Positions 1-8,039 of a stretch of 40,734 nt of DNA are shown piece by piece; within the stretch, counting starts at the first letter, position 1; every line of letters begins with the position of its first letter. The notes below the pieces were generated by a model. The model saw only the letters and a list, made by a program, of their open reading frames with translations. It did not search any database and had not been told where the DNA came from. The stretch is taken from NCBI GenBank assembly GCA_028877205.1, contig JAPPHY010000001.1:1-40734 (forward strand). The letters are read 5' to 3'. Origin of the DNA: Chloroflexota bacterium. Lineage in GTDB: Bacteria > Chloroflexota > Dehalococcoidia > Lucifugimonadales > UBA2985. The translations under genes were made by a program, and so were the position numbers.

Positions 1-282
1 GAGGCCAGGGCGATGCTCTCGCAGCGCAGGGAGGTGCTGGACGACGTGGAGACCATCACGGCCTATGCCCAGGACATGAGCATGTTCCTCAACAAGAGCG
101 AACTGACCGAGCGCAGGGCCTTCATCGAGTCCTTCGTGAAGGAGATCGTGGTGATGCCCGGCAACGCTTTGCTGCGCTACACCATACCTATGCCGGAGGA
201 TGCTCCCATAGGGGGAAGGGACGCCGAGGAGGTGGCTCTCCACGCCCCGGTTCTGTCTACCGTCAAGTCTGGTGGGCGATAG
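1..282 (+). CDS. Serine recombinase, C-terminal end (5' truncated by window)
   Basis: The frame is open from base 1 to the TAG at 280-282, so only the last ~93 residues are visible. The stretch ERRAFIESFVKEIVV followed by LLRYTIPMP matches the C-terminal end of the large serine recombinases (resolvase/invertase family with zinc-ribbon and coiled-coil extension), which catalyse integration, excision or transposition in the cytoplasm. The catalytic N-terminal domain lies outside the window. The stop codon falls inside the tRNA-Val gene on the opposite strand, so the last residues are encoded by tRNA sequence. This arrangement suggests an element that ends at the tRNA, with the recombinase at its right edge. 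The family call rests on the C-terminal motif only. Confidence 0.75.
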   Translation, partial: EARAMLSQRREVLDDVETITAYAQDMSMFLNKSELTERRAFIESFVKEIVVMPGNALLRYTIPMPEDAPIGGRDAEEVALHAPVLSTVKSGGR

Positions 283-346
283 AGGACTCGAACCTCTGAC
301 TTCTTGCGTGTAAAGCAAGCGCTCTAACCAGCTGAGCTAATCGCCC
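270..346 (-). tRNA. tRNA-Val (anticodon TAC)
   Basis: On the minus strand a cloverleaf begins GGGCGATTAGCTCAG and has anticodon loop CTTTACA with anticodon TAC. The T arm is GAGGTTCGAGTCCTC. The acceptor stem GGGCGAT pairs with ATCGCCC and is followed by discriminator A and an encoded CCA (270-272 on the plus strand). The 3' end of the tRNA overlaps the stop codon of the convergent recombinase reading frame, which makes it a candidate attachment site. Confidence 0.95.
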
Positions 347-423
347 GTCGGTAGGCGACCGGTCGCGCCGGCCGACCCGCGTGTTCCCGTTTCCAAGTCC
401 CAGCTCTCAGCCGCGGGAGTGTC

Positions 424-453
424 AGTATAGCGTTACGGAGTCCGCGCGGGCAA
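424..453 (-). promoter_or_regulatory. Promoter for tRNA-Val
   Basis: Minus-strand -35 TTGCCC (448-453) and -10 TATACT (424-429) are separated by 18 bases, about 78 bases upstream of the tRNA. It lies just beyond the stop of the phosphotransferase gene, so the tRNA probably has its own start site. Confidence 0.5.
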
Positions 454-459
454 GCCATC

Positions 460-1560
460 CTACACGACGTCCAGCAGTTCCACGCTGGCAAGGTCGGATA
501 TGGCGGCGTCGAACTTCGCCAGCGATCCGCGCAGATACTCCGTCGCGCGTTCCCCGCCGAAGTCGCAGAAGCCGCCTGTCACGATCCAGAAGACCAGCAC
601 CTCCAGCATCGAGAGGCGGTAGTCGCGCAGGCACTCCTCGAAAGAGTAGCCGGTTGCGCCGCCGCCCAGCAGGGCATCGTGGTACGCTTGCAGCAGGTCC
701 ATCTCCTCCGCGCGCCGTTGCTCAGGCGTAAGCGCCTCGCTCAGGAAGGTGGCCACGTCGTAGGCGCCGCGGCCGCGAGCGCAGAACTCCCAGTCGAAGA
801 CGATGGGCTCGATGGAGCCGTCCTCCTCGCGGAAGAAGCAGTTGTCCAGCCGAAAGTCGCCATGAATGACGGTGCGGGGCGGGCGTGACAGCATTGCCTT
901 TATGCGAGGCAGGTCCTCCGCCAGCCGGTCGCCAATCCGCCTGATGCCGTCGGGCATGAAGTCCCCGGCCAACGCTAGGAACAAGCTCCATGCCTCCGCA
1001 TACAGCTCCCGGTAGGTGTCGGCTTCGTCGTCCTTGCGAGGCATCCAGCCCAGCGAGTCCAGTAGCGGGCTGTTCCACCAGTGGGCGTGGAAGCGCGCCA
1101 TCCGGACGATGGAGCGATACGCTTCCTCCCTCGTGCAGCCCGCCACGCTATCGCCCTGGCGCGCGTCGATCAGCCATTCGAGCAGCAGAACGGTGCATCC
1201 GGTGGAATCGTCGACGTCGCAGTGGTAGCTGAGAGGCGCGTTCAAGAGGCCGCTGCCTGCGACCTCCTTGTAGAAGTGCACCTCACGGCGTCCGTGACCG
1301 AGCCGGTCCGCGAGCATCTGCAGGTCGGGAGCGGTCGACGGCAGCTTGAGGAGAACGCTGCGGGGAGAGTCGATCGAATCGTCGTCGTAGTCCAGGCGCA
1401 GGCGGGCCACCTGGCTGATGAACCCCTTGCCCTCGTTGATGGGCTCGCAGATGAAGGCGGTCACGGAGGCGTCGCCGAGTGCGCCGCCGGCCCGCAACGC
1501 GTCCGTGAGCCACGCCGGCGAAACGTCGTGCAGGTCGCGTGGAACGCTCAGCCCGGTCAT
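460..1560 (-). CDS. Aminoglycoside/choline-kinase-like phosphotransferase
   Basis: A 366-residue protein of the APH/EcKinase-like superfamily, predicted to phosphorylate a small hydroxylated substrate with ATP in the cytoplasm. The catalytic loop HGDFRLDN lies at residues 233-240 (catalytic Asp235, metal-binding Asn240) and the DFG-equivalent FDWE has Asp256. An N-lobe lysine in VLLKLPS could bind ATP. The ATG overlaps the TGA of the upstream methyltransferase (1557-1560, ATGA), so the two are translationally coupled in an operon with the SDR gene. The substrate cannot be read from sequence. Antibiotic resistance is not implied, since most members of this broad family act on unknown metabolites. 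Confidence 0.85.
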   Translation of the reverse strand: MTGLSVPRDLHDVSPAWLTDALRAGGALGDASVTAFICEPINEGKGFISQVARLRLDYDDDSIDSPRSVLLKLPSTAPDLQMLADRLGHGRREVHFYKEVAGSGLLNAPLSYHCDVDDSTGCTVLLLEWLIDARQGDSVAGCTREEAYRSIVRMARFHAHWWNSPLLDSLGWMPRKDDEADTYRELYAEAWSLFLALAGDFMPDGIRRIGDRLAEDLPRIKAMLSRPPRTVIHGDFRLDNCFFREEDGSIEPIVFDWEFCARGRGAYDVATFLSEALTPEQRRAEEMDLLQAYHDALLGGGATGYSFEECLRDYRLSMLEVLVFWIVTGGFCDFGGERATEYLRGSLAKFDAAISDLASVELLDVV

Positions 1561-2252
1561 GCCTCGGCCTTGCGCGCGAACAGCACGCAGTGCTCCATGG
1601 GCTTGTAGTCGGTGAAGAGCATGGCGCCGCCCAGCTTGTCGCCTTCAGCCGGCACCATGTGGAGGCCGAGACCAATCAGCAGTTCGACTATCTCGTCCAC
1701 GGGATACAGCTGGAAGGACCTGGGAGCGTCGTATTCGCTGTCGTGGACCGTGGCCACGCCCTCGCCGGACTTGAACATGAGCTGCAGCACGCCGCCGGGC
1801 CTGAGTACCCTCGCAAGCTCCGGCAGTGTCACGCCAAGGGCGTCCTCGGGAGCGATGTGCTGGATGACGGCGTTGCAAAGCGCGAAGTCCAGGGACGCGT
1901 CCGGCCAGTCGAGCGGGACGCTGAGGTCGGCGACGGACACCCGCGAGGCGATGTCCGGATGGAACCTGCGTGCCTCGAGGATGTTCTCCTCCACAGCATC
2001 GACTCCGTAGACGTCGTAGCCGTGCTGCCAGTACGAGAACACGTCGTGCGCGCCGGCGCCGCACCCGGCATCCAGACCCTGTCCGCCAGCCGGTACCAGC
2101 TCGCGCATTCTTTCAGCAAGAACGCCGTTGTGGAGCAGGCGCGGGTGGGACGGGTTGAAGAAGGTGGTCAGGGTAGAGGTCTGTGCCTTCTCGGCGTAGC
2201 TCCTGGCGTGACGCCTGTAGAAGGCTGGCGAGATGTCCGGCTGCTGGGTCAT
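1557..2252 (-). CDS. Class I SAM-dependent methyltransferase
   Basis: A 231-residue cytoplasmic methyltransferase. SAM-binding motif I is GLDAGCGAG at residues 59-67, followed by an acidic residue in YGVDAVEENI and by the post-motif LDFALCNAVIQHI and LARVLRPGG. This is the standard seven-strand fold with little extra sequence. I start at ATG 2250-2252 (MTQQPDIS); an upstream in-frame extension would run through the SDR gene. It sits 32 bases after the SDR stop and overlaps the phosphotransferase start by 4 bases, forming a three-gene unit. The methyl acceptor is unknown. Confidence 0.85.
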   Translation of the reverse strand: MTQQPDISPAFYRRHARSYAEKAQTSTLTTFFNPSHPRLLHNGVLAERMRELVPAGGQGLDAGCGAGAHDVFSYWQHGYDVYGVDAVEENILEARRFHPDIASRVSVADLSVPLDWPDASLDFALCNAVIQHIAPEDALGVTLPELARVLRPGGVLQLMFKSGEGVATVHDSEYDAPRSFQLYPVDEIVELLIGLGLHMVPAEGDKLGGAMLFTDYKPMEHCVLFARKAEA

Positions 2253-2284
2253 GGAACCCGCCCCTTTCCGACTGCGGCGGCGCG

Positions 2285-2992
2285 TTAACCGCCGAACAGG
2301 TCTATGAACTGCCCCGTCATGAGATAGGGTGCGCGAGCCGCCAGATAGAGGGCGGCGTCGGCGATCTGCTCCGGCGTGATCCAGCTTGGATCGCCGTTCG
2401 GGTCGGATGCCCGCGCCATGTCTGTGTCGACCCAGTCCGGGTTGATGCCGTTGACGCGAATCCCGTGCTCGCGCAGGGAGTGTGCGAGCGATGCGGTGTA
2501 CCCGACGACGCCGAACTTGGAGGTGACGTATGCGCCGAAATCGCCCTCCGGCAGGCGGCCGGATGAGGAGCCGATGTTGATGATGACGCCCTGCTGCCTC
2601 TGCATCATGTGCGGGAGAACGGCGCGTGTGGTGAGGAACATGCCCCGCAAGTTGGTGTTCATTACGTAGTCCCACTGCTCGACATCGGTGGCCCAGACGG
2701 GTACCTCGTACTCGATGACGCCGGCGTTGTTGACGAGCAGGTCGATGCGGCCCCATTCGGCCAGGACCTGCTCGACGACACGCGGCGCGTCCTCGTCGCG
2801 GGTCACGTCGAGTGCGTAGGCCTGCGCCTGCCCGCCGCCGGCGCGTATCTCCTCGGCGACGCTCGCGAGGCGCTCCGCGTTGCGGCCGGTTACGGCGATG
2901 TGCGCGCCCTCCGCCGCGAAGGCCAGTGCGATGGCCCGTCCGATTCCGCGTCCTCCGCCGGTGATCAGCGCGACCTTGTCCTCAAGCAGCAT
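2285..2992 (-). CDS. Short-chain dehydrogenase/reductase (SDR)
   Basis: A 235-residue classical SDR, an NAD(P)-dependent oxidoreductase. The nucleotide-binding motif TGGGRGIG is at residues 11-18 and NNAG at 88-91. The catalytic residues are Ser142 in GSSSG and Tyr155/Lys159 in YVTSK. Length and motif spacing are normal for the family, and the C-terminal segment LMTGQFIDLFGG is typical. It is the first gene of the SDR-methyltransferase-phosphotransferase unit on the minus strand. Substrate is unknown; the neighbours suggest a small modification pathway rather than fatty-acid synthesis. Confidence 0.9.
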   Translation of the reverse strand: MLLEDKVALITGGGRGIGRAIALAFAAEGAHIAVTGRNAERLASVAEEIRAGGGQAQAYALDVTRDEDAPRVVEQVLAEWGRIDLLVNNAGVIEYEVPVWATDVEQWDYVMNTNLRGMFLTTRAVLPHMMQRQQGVIINIGSSSGRLPEGDFGAYVTSKFGVVGYTASLAHSLREHGIRVNGINPDWVDTDMARASDPNGDPSWITPEQIADAALYLAARAPYLMTGQFIDLFGG

Positions 2993-3008
2993 GGGTTACT
3001 CCCGCGCT

Positions 3009-3371
3009 CTACGTCTGTGGCAGCAGCGCTTCCACCTTCTCCACCAGCCGCTCTACGTGCTGTAACGCGGCACGCACCGTGACCTCATCCATTCCGCCTT
3101 CATAGAAGTTGGTGTGCAGGGCATTGGCAGCCCAGAACAGGCTGCTAATCTCGTCGTCGCTGACATCCCGACTCAGCCTGGAGACTACTTCGAAGAGCAG
3201 CCTGTGATGGTCGTGCTCCCAGCCACGCGCCTCCGCCGCAGCCTTGACGATCTGCGCCGCCGCTCCCCAGCCCTTCTCGGATGCCTGTCGCAGATCGCCG
3301 GCCTGGAGCTCGCGGTTCGTCTGCTCCAGAAACGTCCTGCTCTGTTGTCGATAAGTCAGTTGCGTGACCAT
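3009..3371 (-). CDS. PaREP1/HEPN-like small protein
   Basis: A ~120-residue, all-helical protein. The pattern SEKGWGAAAQIVKAAAE followed by a late ALHTNFYEG resembles the PaREP1 family, which is related to HEPN four-helix proteins. Such proteins are often partners of nucleotidyltransferases or act as RNases, but no Rx4-6H-type catalytic motif is obvious here. ATG 3369-3371 (MVTQLTYRQ) is preferred over an upstream TTG at 3383. It sits between the SDR gene (16 bases downstream) and tRNA-Met (20 bases upstream). No nucleotidyltransferase partner is visible. Function is unknown. Confidence 0.65.
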   Translation of the reverse strand: MVTQLTYRQQSRTFLEQTNRELQAGDLRQASEKGWGAAAQIVKAAAEARGWEHDHHRLLFEVVSRLSRDVSDDEISSLFWAANALHTNFYEGGMDEVTVRAALQHVERLVEKVEALLPQT

Positions 3372-3391
3372 GTCAATTCTCAATAGGGGTT

Positions 3392-3466
3392 TGGTGGCAA
3401 CGGCGGGATTCGAACCTGCGACCTAGCGCTTATGAAGCGCCCGCTCTGCCGCTGAGCTACGTTGCC
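3392..3466 (-). tRNA. tRNA-Met (anticodon CAT), probably elongator
   Basis: The minus strand reads GGCAACGTAGCTCAG at the 5' end, has anticodon loop TTCATAA, and closes with CGTTGCC, discriminator A and an encoded CCA. The 5' sequence and the A-C mismatch in the middle of the T stem (GCAGG/CCCGC) resemble elongator tRNA-Met more than tRNA-Ile2 or initiator tRNA. There is no unpaired C1-A72 as in the initiator. Ile2 (lysidine-modified CAT) remains an alternative. Confidence 0.92.
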
Positions 3467-3482
3467 ACGTGTGAAGCGACAC

Positions 3483-3500
3483 CGGCCGGCTAACCGGCCG
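3483..3500. repeat. Perfect 7-bp stem-loop between pheT and tRNA-Met
   Basis: CGGCCGG and CCGGCCG flank a 4-base loop. No T tract follows, so it is not a textbook intrinsic terminator. It lies between the promoter below and the tRNA 5' end, so it would be part of the tRNA leader. Confidence 0.5.
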
Positions 3501-3510
3501 CGGCAAGTAT

Positions 3511-3539
3511 AGTGTACCAGCTTGGCAGGCGGAATTGAA
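3511..3539 (-). promoter_or_regulatory. Candidate promoter for tRNA-Met
   Basis: Minus strand TTCAAT (3534-3539), a 17-base spacer, then TACACT (3511-3516). An overlapping TATACT at 3506-3511 is an alternative -10. It lies just beyond the pheT stop, which suggests separate transcription of the tRNA. Confidence 0.4.
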
Positions 3540-3553
3540 GTGGCGCCGACCGG

Positions 3554-5953
3554 TCAGCCGCGCAGTGAGGCGCCAACCTCGCGCTCCAGCGCGGCCACGA
3601 TGCCCTCCATCGCTCGACTGACCTCGTCGCCGACGAGCGTGCGGTCGGCCGCCTGGAACAGCACACGATAAGCCAGTGATCGCTTGCCCGTTGCCACGCC
3701 CGCGCCCTCATACACGTCGAACAGGGTTGCGTGCGACACCAGTGTCTCCCGCTCGATGATGGCCTGCACCTGGGCTGCGGGCACGCCCGCGTCCAGCACA
3801 ACGGCCAGGTCGCGCAGGGCACCGGGATAGCGTGCGATGGGCCGGTAGCGGACCGGCTCCGTGGACACCGCGGAGGTGATGGCGTCCACGTCAAGCTCGA
3901 ACAGCGCAACGGCTTCATCTGCCGCATCGAACTGCTCCAGCGTACGCGGATGCACCTCGCCTATGACGCCCACCACGGCGTCACCGGTAAGCACCGCCGA
4001 GCACCGGCCGGGCATGAACAGCGCGTCCTCGGCCGGCTGGAAGGCGCACGGCAGCCGGAGGCGGCTCATCAGCATCTCCACCACTCCCTTGGCGTCGAAG
4101 AAGTCCATGCGCTCGTTGACGCTCTGCCAGCTCTCCGGGCTGCGAGGCCCGGCCAGCACACCCACCAGCGTTTCGCGCTCCAGTGGCAGGTCCGCCTCGC
4201 GCGGCAGGTACACCCGGCCCATCTCGAACAGCCGGACGCCGTCCCGCGCCTGCTGCCGGTTGGCAGCAAGCGTCGACAGGACGCCGCTGCGAAGGGTGGT
4301 GCGCAGGTACTCGAGCTCACTGCTCATCGGGTTGGCGACGCGCAGCGGACTCGGAGCGTCCGCGGGCTTCGACGTCTCCAGCGATGCCGCGCTTGTGAGG
4401 GAGTAGGAGATGGTCTCCTGCATTCCGCACTCCACCATGAGGTCCCGGACGCGCTCCCGCGCCTCGCGTTCCGGCTGCGGGCTGCGATGTGGCACAGGCG
4501 TCGAGATCATTGTGGTGGGCAGCTCGTCGTAGCCGGTAATTCGTGCCACCTCTTCCACCAGGTCGTCCTCCTGCGCGATGTCGCTGCGCCAGTAGGGGAC
4601 TTCCACGTGCATCGCGCCGTCGCTGCCGACCGTCACACCAAATCCCAGTGACGTGAGGATGCCGTACACGTGCGGGGCGTCGATGTCCACGCCGAGTACC
4701 TTGCGGACGCGTGCGAGGGTGAAGCGCAGTGTTGGCCTGGGCGCGGGCTGTGGGTAGGCGTCGGCGATGCCTTGGCACCCGGTACCGCCTGCGACTTCCA
4801 GAATGAGACGTGTGGCTCGACGCAGTGCGGCCTCTGCGAGCTCCGGCTGCAAGCCCTTCTCGAAGCGTGAGGAGGACTCGCTGCGCAGCCTGAGCGCCTG
4901 CGAGGTGCGCCGGGTGTTGACAGGGTTGAAGTTTGCGGACTCCAGAAGCACGCTGGTCGTGGCGTCTGTCATCTCGGTGTTGAGGCCGCCCATGACGCCT
5001 GCAAGCGCCACGGAGCGAGCGCCATCGGCTATGACCAGCATGGGCGGGCGCAGGACGTGCTGAGCCTCGTCAAGCGTGACGAACGGCTCCTGCTCGCCGG
5101 CGGGCCGCACGACGATCCTGGACTCCGCGACGGTATCGAAGTCGAACGCGTGGAGCGGCTGGCCCATTTCGAGCATCACGTAGTTGGTCACGTCGACTAC
5201 GTTGTTGATGGGGCGTTGGCCAGCTCTGAGCAGCCTGTCCTGCATCCAGCGAGGGGACGGCCCGACCTGAACGCCTCGTATCACGCTTGCGGTGTAGCGG
5301 GGGCACAACGACGCGTCGACAATCTCCACACTGACTGCGCCCTCGACTGGCTCGCCCTCCTCCGCGTACGAGAGGTCCGGCTCTCTGAGTGTTGCGCCGG
5401 TGAGGGCAGCGACCTCGCGGGCGATCCCCAGGATGGACATGCAGTCGGGCCGGTTGGGTGTAACCTCCAGGTCGAAGACCACGTCGCCGAGGTACTCACT
5501 CAGCGTAGCGCCGATAGGTGCGTCTTCCGGCAGCACGAGTATGCCTGCGTGGTCGTCGCCGAGGGCAAGCTCGCGCTCGGAGCAGACCATGCCTGCCGAC
5601 TCAACGCCGCGGATGGTGGCGGCGCGTAGCGTCTCGATGTCGCCGGTGCGAGGATCGACGAGGCAAGCGCCCACGCGTGCGAATGCCACCAGTTGCCCGG
5701 CCGCAATGTTGGGCGCGCCGCACACAACTGTGACCTGCTCGCCGTGGAGGGTGACGGTGGCCAGCTTGAGGCGGTCGGCGTTGGGGTGCGGGTCGATGGA
5801 GTCGACCTGCGCCACGAACACGTTGTCCCACGTGCCCCCGATCACGTCTATGCTGCCGACTTCCGTGCCGGACATGGTGAGCCGGTGCGCCAGCTCCTCC
5901 GGCGGCAGGTCAACATCAACGAACTCTCTGAGCCAGGTCAGGGGTACTTTCAT
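3554..5953 (-). CDS. pheT: Phenylalanine--tRNA ligase beta subunit
   Basis: A 799-residue beta chain of the heterotetrameric PheRS that charges tRNA-Phe in the cytoplasm. The N-terminus MKVPLTWLREFVD is diagnostic. It is followed by the EMAP/OB-fold tRNA-binding domain (about 40-150, PHPNADRLKLATV), the B3/B4 editing domain (about 210-390, with NNVVDVTNYVMLE), the B5 domain, the catalytic-like core and the C-terminal FDX-ACB anticodon-binding domain (about 705-799, RYPGALRDLAVVLD). Full length for the family. It lies 131 bases downstream of pheS on the same strand and is probably cotranscribed with it. Confidence 0.97.
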   Translation of the reverse strand: MKVPLTWLREFVDVDLPPEELAHRLTMSGTEVGSIDVIGGTWDNVFVAQVDSIDPHPNADRLKLATVTLHGEQVTVVCGAPNIAAGQLVAFARVGACLVDPRTGDIETLRAATIRGVESAGMVCSERELALGDDHAGILVLPEDAPIGATLSEYLGDVVFDLEVTPNRPDCMSILGIAREVAALTGATLREPDLSYAEEGEPVEGAVSVEIVDASLCPRYTASVIRGVQVGPSPRWMQDRLLRAGQRPINNVVDVTNYVMLEMGQPLHAFDFDTVAESRIVVRPAGEQEPFVTLDEAQHVLRPPMLVIADGARSVALAGVMGGLNTEMTDATTSVLLESANFNPVNTRRTSQALRLRSESSSRFEKGLQPELAEAALRRATRLILEVAGGTGCQGIADAYPQPAPRPTLRFTLARVRKVLGVDIDAPHVYGILTSLGFGVTVGSDGAMHVEVPYWRSDIAQEDDLVEEVARITGYDELPTTMISTPVPHRSPQPEREARERVRDLMVECGMQETISYSLTSAASLETSKPADAPSPLRVANPMSSELEYLRTTLRSGVLSTLAANRQQARDGVRLFEMGRVYLPREADLPLERETLVGVLAGPRSPESWQSVNERMDFFDAKGVVEMLMSRLRLPCAFQPAEDALFMPGRCSAVLTGDAVVGVIGEVHPRTLEQFDAADEAVALFELDVDAITSAVSTEPVRYRPIARYPGALRDLAVVLDAGVPAAQVQAIIERETLVSHATLFDVYEGAGVATGKRSLAYRVLFQAADRTLVGDEVSRAMEGIVAALEREVGASLRG

Positions 5954-6084
5954 TGTGCGTTACTCGATGCCCAAGTTGAAGTGTTGTATCCAGTATTGTC
6001 GCATGTTGATGTCATGGCGCGGGCGCAGGCTCGGAAGCAGAAGCTGCACCACTGCGTCAACGTATGTTATGCCCATCGTCGTTC

Positions 6085-7140
6085 CTAGAACTGCTGCAGG
6101 AAGCGCAGGTCGTTGCCGTAGAAGAGGCGTATGTCGTCGATGCCGTACTTGAGCATGGCGATGCGCTCCACGCCCATTCCGAACGCGAAGCCGGTATAGC
6201 GCGAGGAGTCGTAGCCGACGCCCTCCAACACGGTGGGGTTGACCATGCCAGCGCCTAGAATCTCGATCCAGCCAGTGCCCTTGCACACGTTACAGCCGCC
6301 GCCCTTGCACACGAAGCAGTCGATGGCCATCTCCGCTCCCGGCTCCACGAACGGAAAGAAGTCCACGCGGAAGCGTACCTTGCGCTCGCTGCCGAATATA
6401 AGGCGGGCGAACTCGTAGAGTGTGCCCTTCATGTCGGCGAAGGTGATTCCCTCGTCAACGGCCAGTCCCTCCACCTGGTAGAAGTGCCACTCGTGGGTGG
6501 CGTCGGTGGCCTCGTAGCGGTAGCACTTGCCGGGCACAACCACTCGCACGGGCGGCTCGGCGTTTTGCATGGTGCGTACCTGCATCGGCGAGGTGTGCGT
6601 GCGGAGGAGCATCGGTCGCTCGCCCTGGGCGTCCACGTGGTCTATCCAGAGGGTGTCCCACATATCCCGCGCGGGGTGGTCCTTGGGGATGTTGAGCATC
6701 TCGAAGTTGTAGTAGTCCCACTCGACCTCTGGCCCTTCGACGACCTGGAAGCCCATCGAGGCGAATGCGTCGCAGATCTCGCGCACCATCTGGGTGGTGG
6801 GATGGAGGCGGCCGACTGGCACGTGCCTGCCGGGGAGCGTGACGTCGATGCGGCCTTCCTCTGCGATGGCCTGCAGCCGCCCGAGCCTGACGTTCTCTTC
6901 GGCACCGGCCAGTCGCTCTTCCAGCACGGCCTTCACGCGGTTGGCGGCGGCGCCGGCAGTGCGGCGCTCGTCCGGGGCCAGTGATGAGAGGCCGCGCAGC
7001 ACCTGTGTGAGCCTGCCGCGGCGGCCGAGGTACGCGACGCGCCACTGCTCGATCGCCTCGGACGAGGCGGCCTGCTCCAGCTCGCGCAGTGCGGAGGCCT
7101 GAAGCTCTTCGAGATCGGTTGGCGTTGGGTTGCTGGTCAT
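6085..7140 (-). CDS. pheS: Phenylalanine--tRNA ligase alpha subunit
   Basis: A 351-residue catalytic alpha chain of PheRS. It has the N-terminal coiled coil (about 1-90), then the class II core with LHPTTQMVREI and HTSPMQVRTM (motif 2 region), the Cys pairs CFVCKGGGCNVC in the insertion, and motif 3 GMGVERIAMLKY near the C-terminus. ATG 7138-7140 (MTSNPTPTDLEEL) is chosen because a further upstream start would run into the promoter. A decayed copy of this 5' end and leader is found at 16147-16227. It forms the pheST unit with pheT. Confidence 0.97.
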   Translation of the reverse strand: MTSNPTPTDLEELQASALRELEQAASSEAIEQWRVAYLGRRGRLTQVLRGLSSLAPDERRTAGAAANRVKAVLEERLAGAEENVRLGRLQAIAEEGRIDVTLPGRHVPVGRLHPTTQMVREICDAFASMGFQVVEGPEVEWDYYNFEMLNIPKDHPARDMWDTLWIDHVDAQGERPMLLRTHTSPMQVRTMQNAEPPVRVVVPGKCYRYEATDATHEWHFYQVEGLAVDEGITFADMKGTLYEFARLIFGSERKVRFRVDFFPFVEPGAEMAIDCFVCKGGGCNVCKGTGWIEILGAGMVNPTVLEGVGYDSSRYTGFAFGMGVERIAMLKYGIDDIRLFYGNDLRFLQQF

Positions 7141-7173
7141 GGCGCGGCTGATGGGCGTGTTCGGGCGGTTGAC

Positions 7174-7203
7174 ATTATAGGTACGGGAGCGGCGGCCGGT
7201 CAA
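7174..7203 (-). promoter_or_regulatory. pheST promoter
   Basis: Minus strand TTGACC (7198-7203), an 18-base spacer, then a perfect TATAAT (7174-7179). The -10 ends 33 bases before the pheS ATG. There is no sign of a T-box or attenuator in the short leader. Confidence 0.75.
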
Positions 7204-7307
7204 GGCGAGCGGGGAGCACAGGCCAGCGGAAGACTGGCTGCGGTGTGCGGATATGGCTGCGTGGTGAAGCGACTCACCAAAGAGGCAAGACTCACGGGCA
7301 TCTCGGA

Positions 7308-7337
7308 TTGACCGACTACAGGGCGCTTGCCTATAAT
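7308..7337 (+). promoter_or_regulatory. Promoter for the Cache lipoprotein
   Basis: TTGACC (7308-7313), an 18-base spacer and TATAAT (7332-7337), the same hexamers and spacing as the pheS promoter. The expected transcript start is ~70 bases before the GTG start codon. Confidence 0.7.
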
Positions 7338-7415
7338 CCTGTAAACTTTCTCGGTTCGCTCCGTACTTCAGGACTCTCAGGAGTCGTGAGCCCCGGCCAA
7401 CTCTTAGGTATCACA

Positions 7416-7937
7416 GTGCGCGCTCCGATTCTCATACTCATACTGACGCTTGCAATCGTGACCACGCTGGCTTGCGACGACAGCACATCCACCCCGGAGG
7501 CTGAGGATACTGACGTTCTGCGGGATGAGGTGGTTGCCTCCCTCGATGCCCTGGCAGCGGAGCTGGCGGCGGAGCGTCCGGCCGACGGGGCCGCGTATAT
7601 GGATCGCCTTCAGGCCTACCTGGATGACCATCCGGCGTTCTACGGCAGCGCCGCCGCGCTGCTGGATCGCGATGGCACAATCACCGCCAGCCCCTACGTC
7701 CACCGTACTGATTCCGGCTATGCCACCCTTGACCTCGCCGTGCCGTCCTACAACATCGAGGCGCAGGCGTGGGTGACGGCCCCGCTGGCCGCGGACGCGG
7801 GCGTATGGACTGAGCCCTACTTCGACGAGGGCGGCGGCGAGATCTGGATGATCACGCGCTCCGTCCCGGTTCGAGATGTCGAGGGTGTATTCGCTATCGT
7901 GACCACCGACCTGCCCGTGGACGCCCCTGCTCAGTGA
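7416..7937 (+). CDS. Lipoprotein with a stand-alone Cache/PDC-like sensor domain
   Basis: A 173-residue protein. GTG 7416-7418 begins an ideal lipoprotein signal peptide, hydrophobic ILILILTLAIV then lipobox TTLAC with Cys20, so the protein should be anchored outside the membrane. The in-frame extension upstream is rejected because it would bury the signal and cover the promoter. The mature part has a long helix (about 30-60), then VWTEPYFDEGGGEIWMI and VFAIVTTDL, the pattern of the Cache/PDC extracellular ligand-binding fold of chemoreceptors and histidine kinases. No transmembrane helix or signalling domain follows, which is unusual. The ligand is unknown. The domain call is from pattern only. 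Confidence 0.65.
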   Translation: MRAPILILILTLAIVTTLACDDSTSTPEAEDTDVLRDEVVASLDALAAELAAERPADGAAYMDRLQAYLDDHPAFYGSAAALLDRDGTITASPYVHRTDSGYATLDLAVPSYNIEAQAWVTAPLAADAGVWTEPYFDEGGGEIWMITRSVPVRDVEGVFAIVTTDLPVDAPAQ

Positions 7938-7957
7938 TGCTGGCCCCGCGCGCCCTC

Positions 7958-7985
7958 TTGCATCATGCGCGCGCTGTGATATAAT
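7958..7985 (+). promoter_or_regulatory. Promoter of the cobalamin-riboswitch operon
   Basis: TTGCAT (7958-7963), a 16-base spacer and a perfect TATAAT (7980-7985). Transcription would start ~45 bases before the riboswitch core. Confidence 0.65.
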
Positions 7986-8039
7986 CGCAGCGCTGAGCCG
8001 AGGCGACTTCGTTTCGCACAGCATTAACAACTCAAGAGT

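Noticed and set aside
460-1560. Aminoglycoside resistance gene
   Set aside because: The kinase motifs are present, but the wider family mostly acts on other metabolites and the operon does not suggest resistance.
1539-2288. Long plus-strand frame across the methyltransferase
   Set aside because: Shadow of a clear SAM methyltransferase on the other strand; no family pattern.
3483-3500. Stem-loop as the pheST terminator
   Set aside because: A good stem, but it lacks a following T run and lies after a promoter for tRNA-Met.
3731-4651. 306-codon plus-strand frame inside pheT
   Set aside because: pheT is full length with all domains; the opposite frame is His/Arg-rich and unlike any protein.
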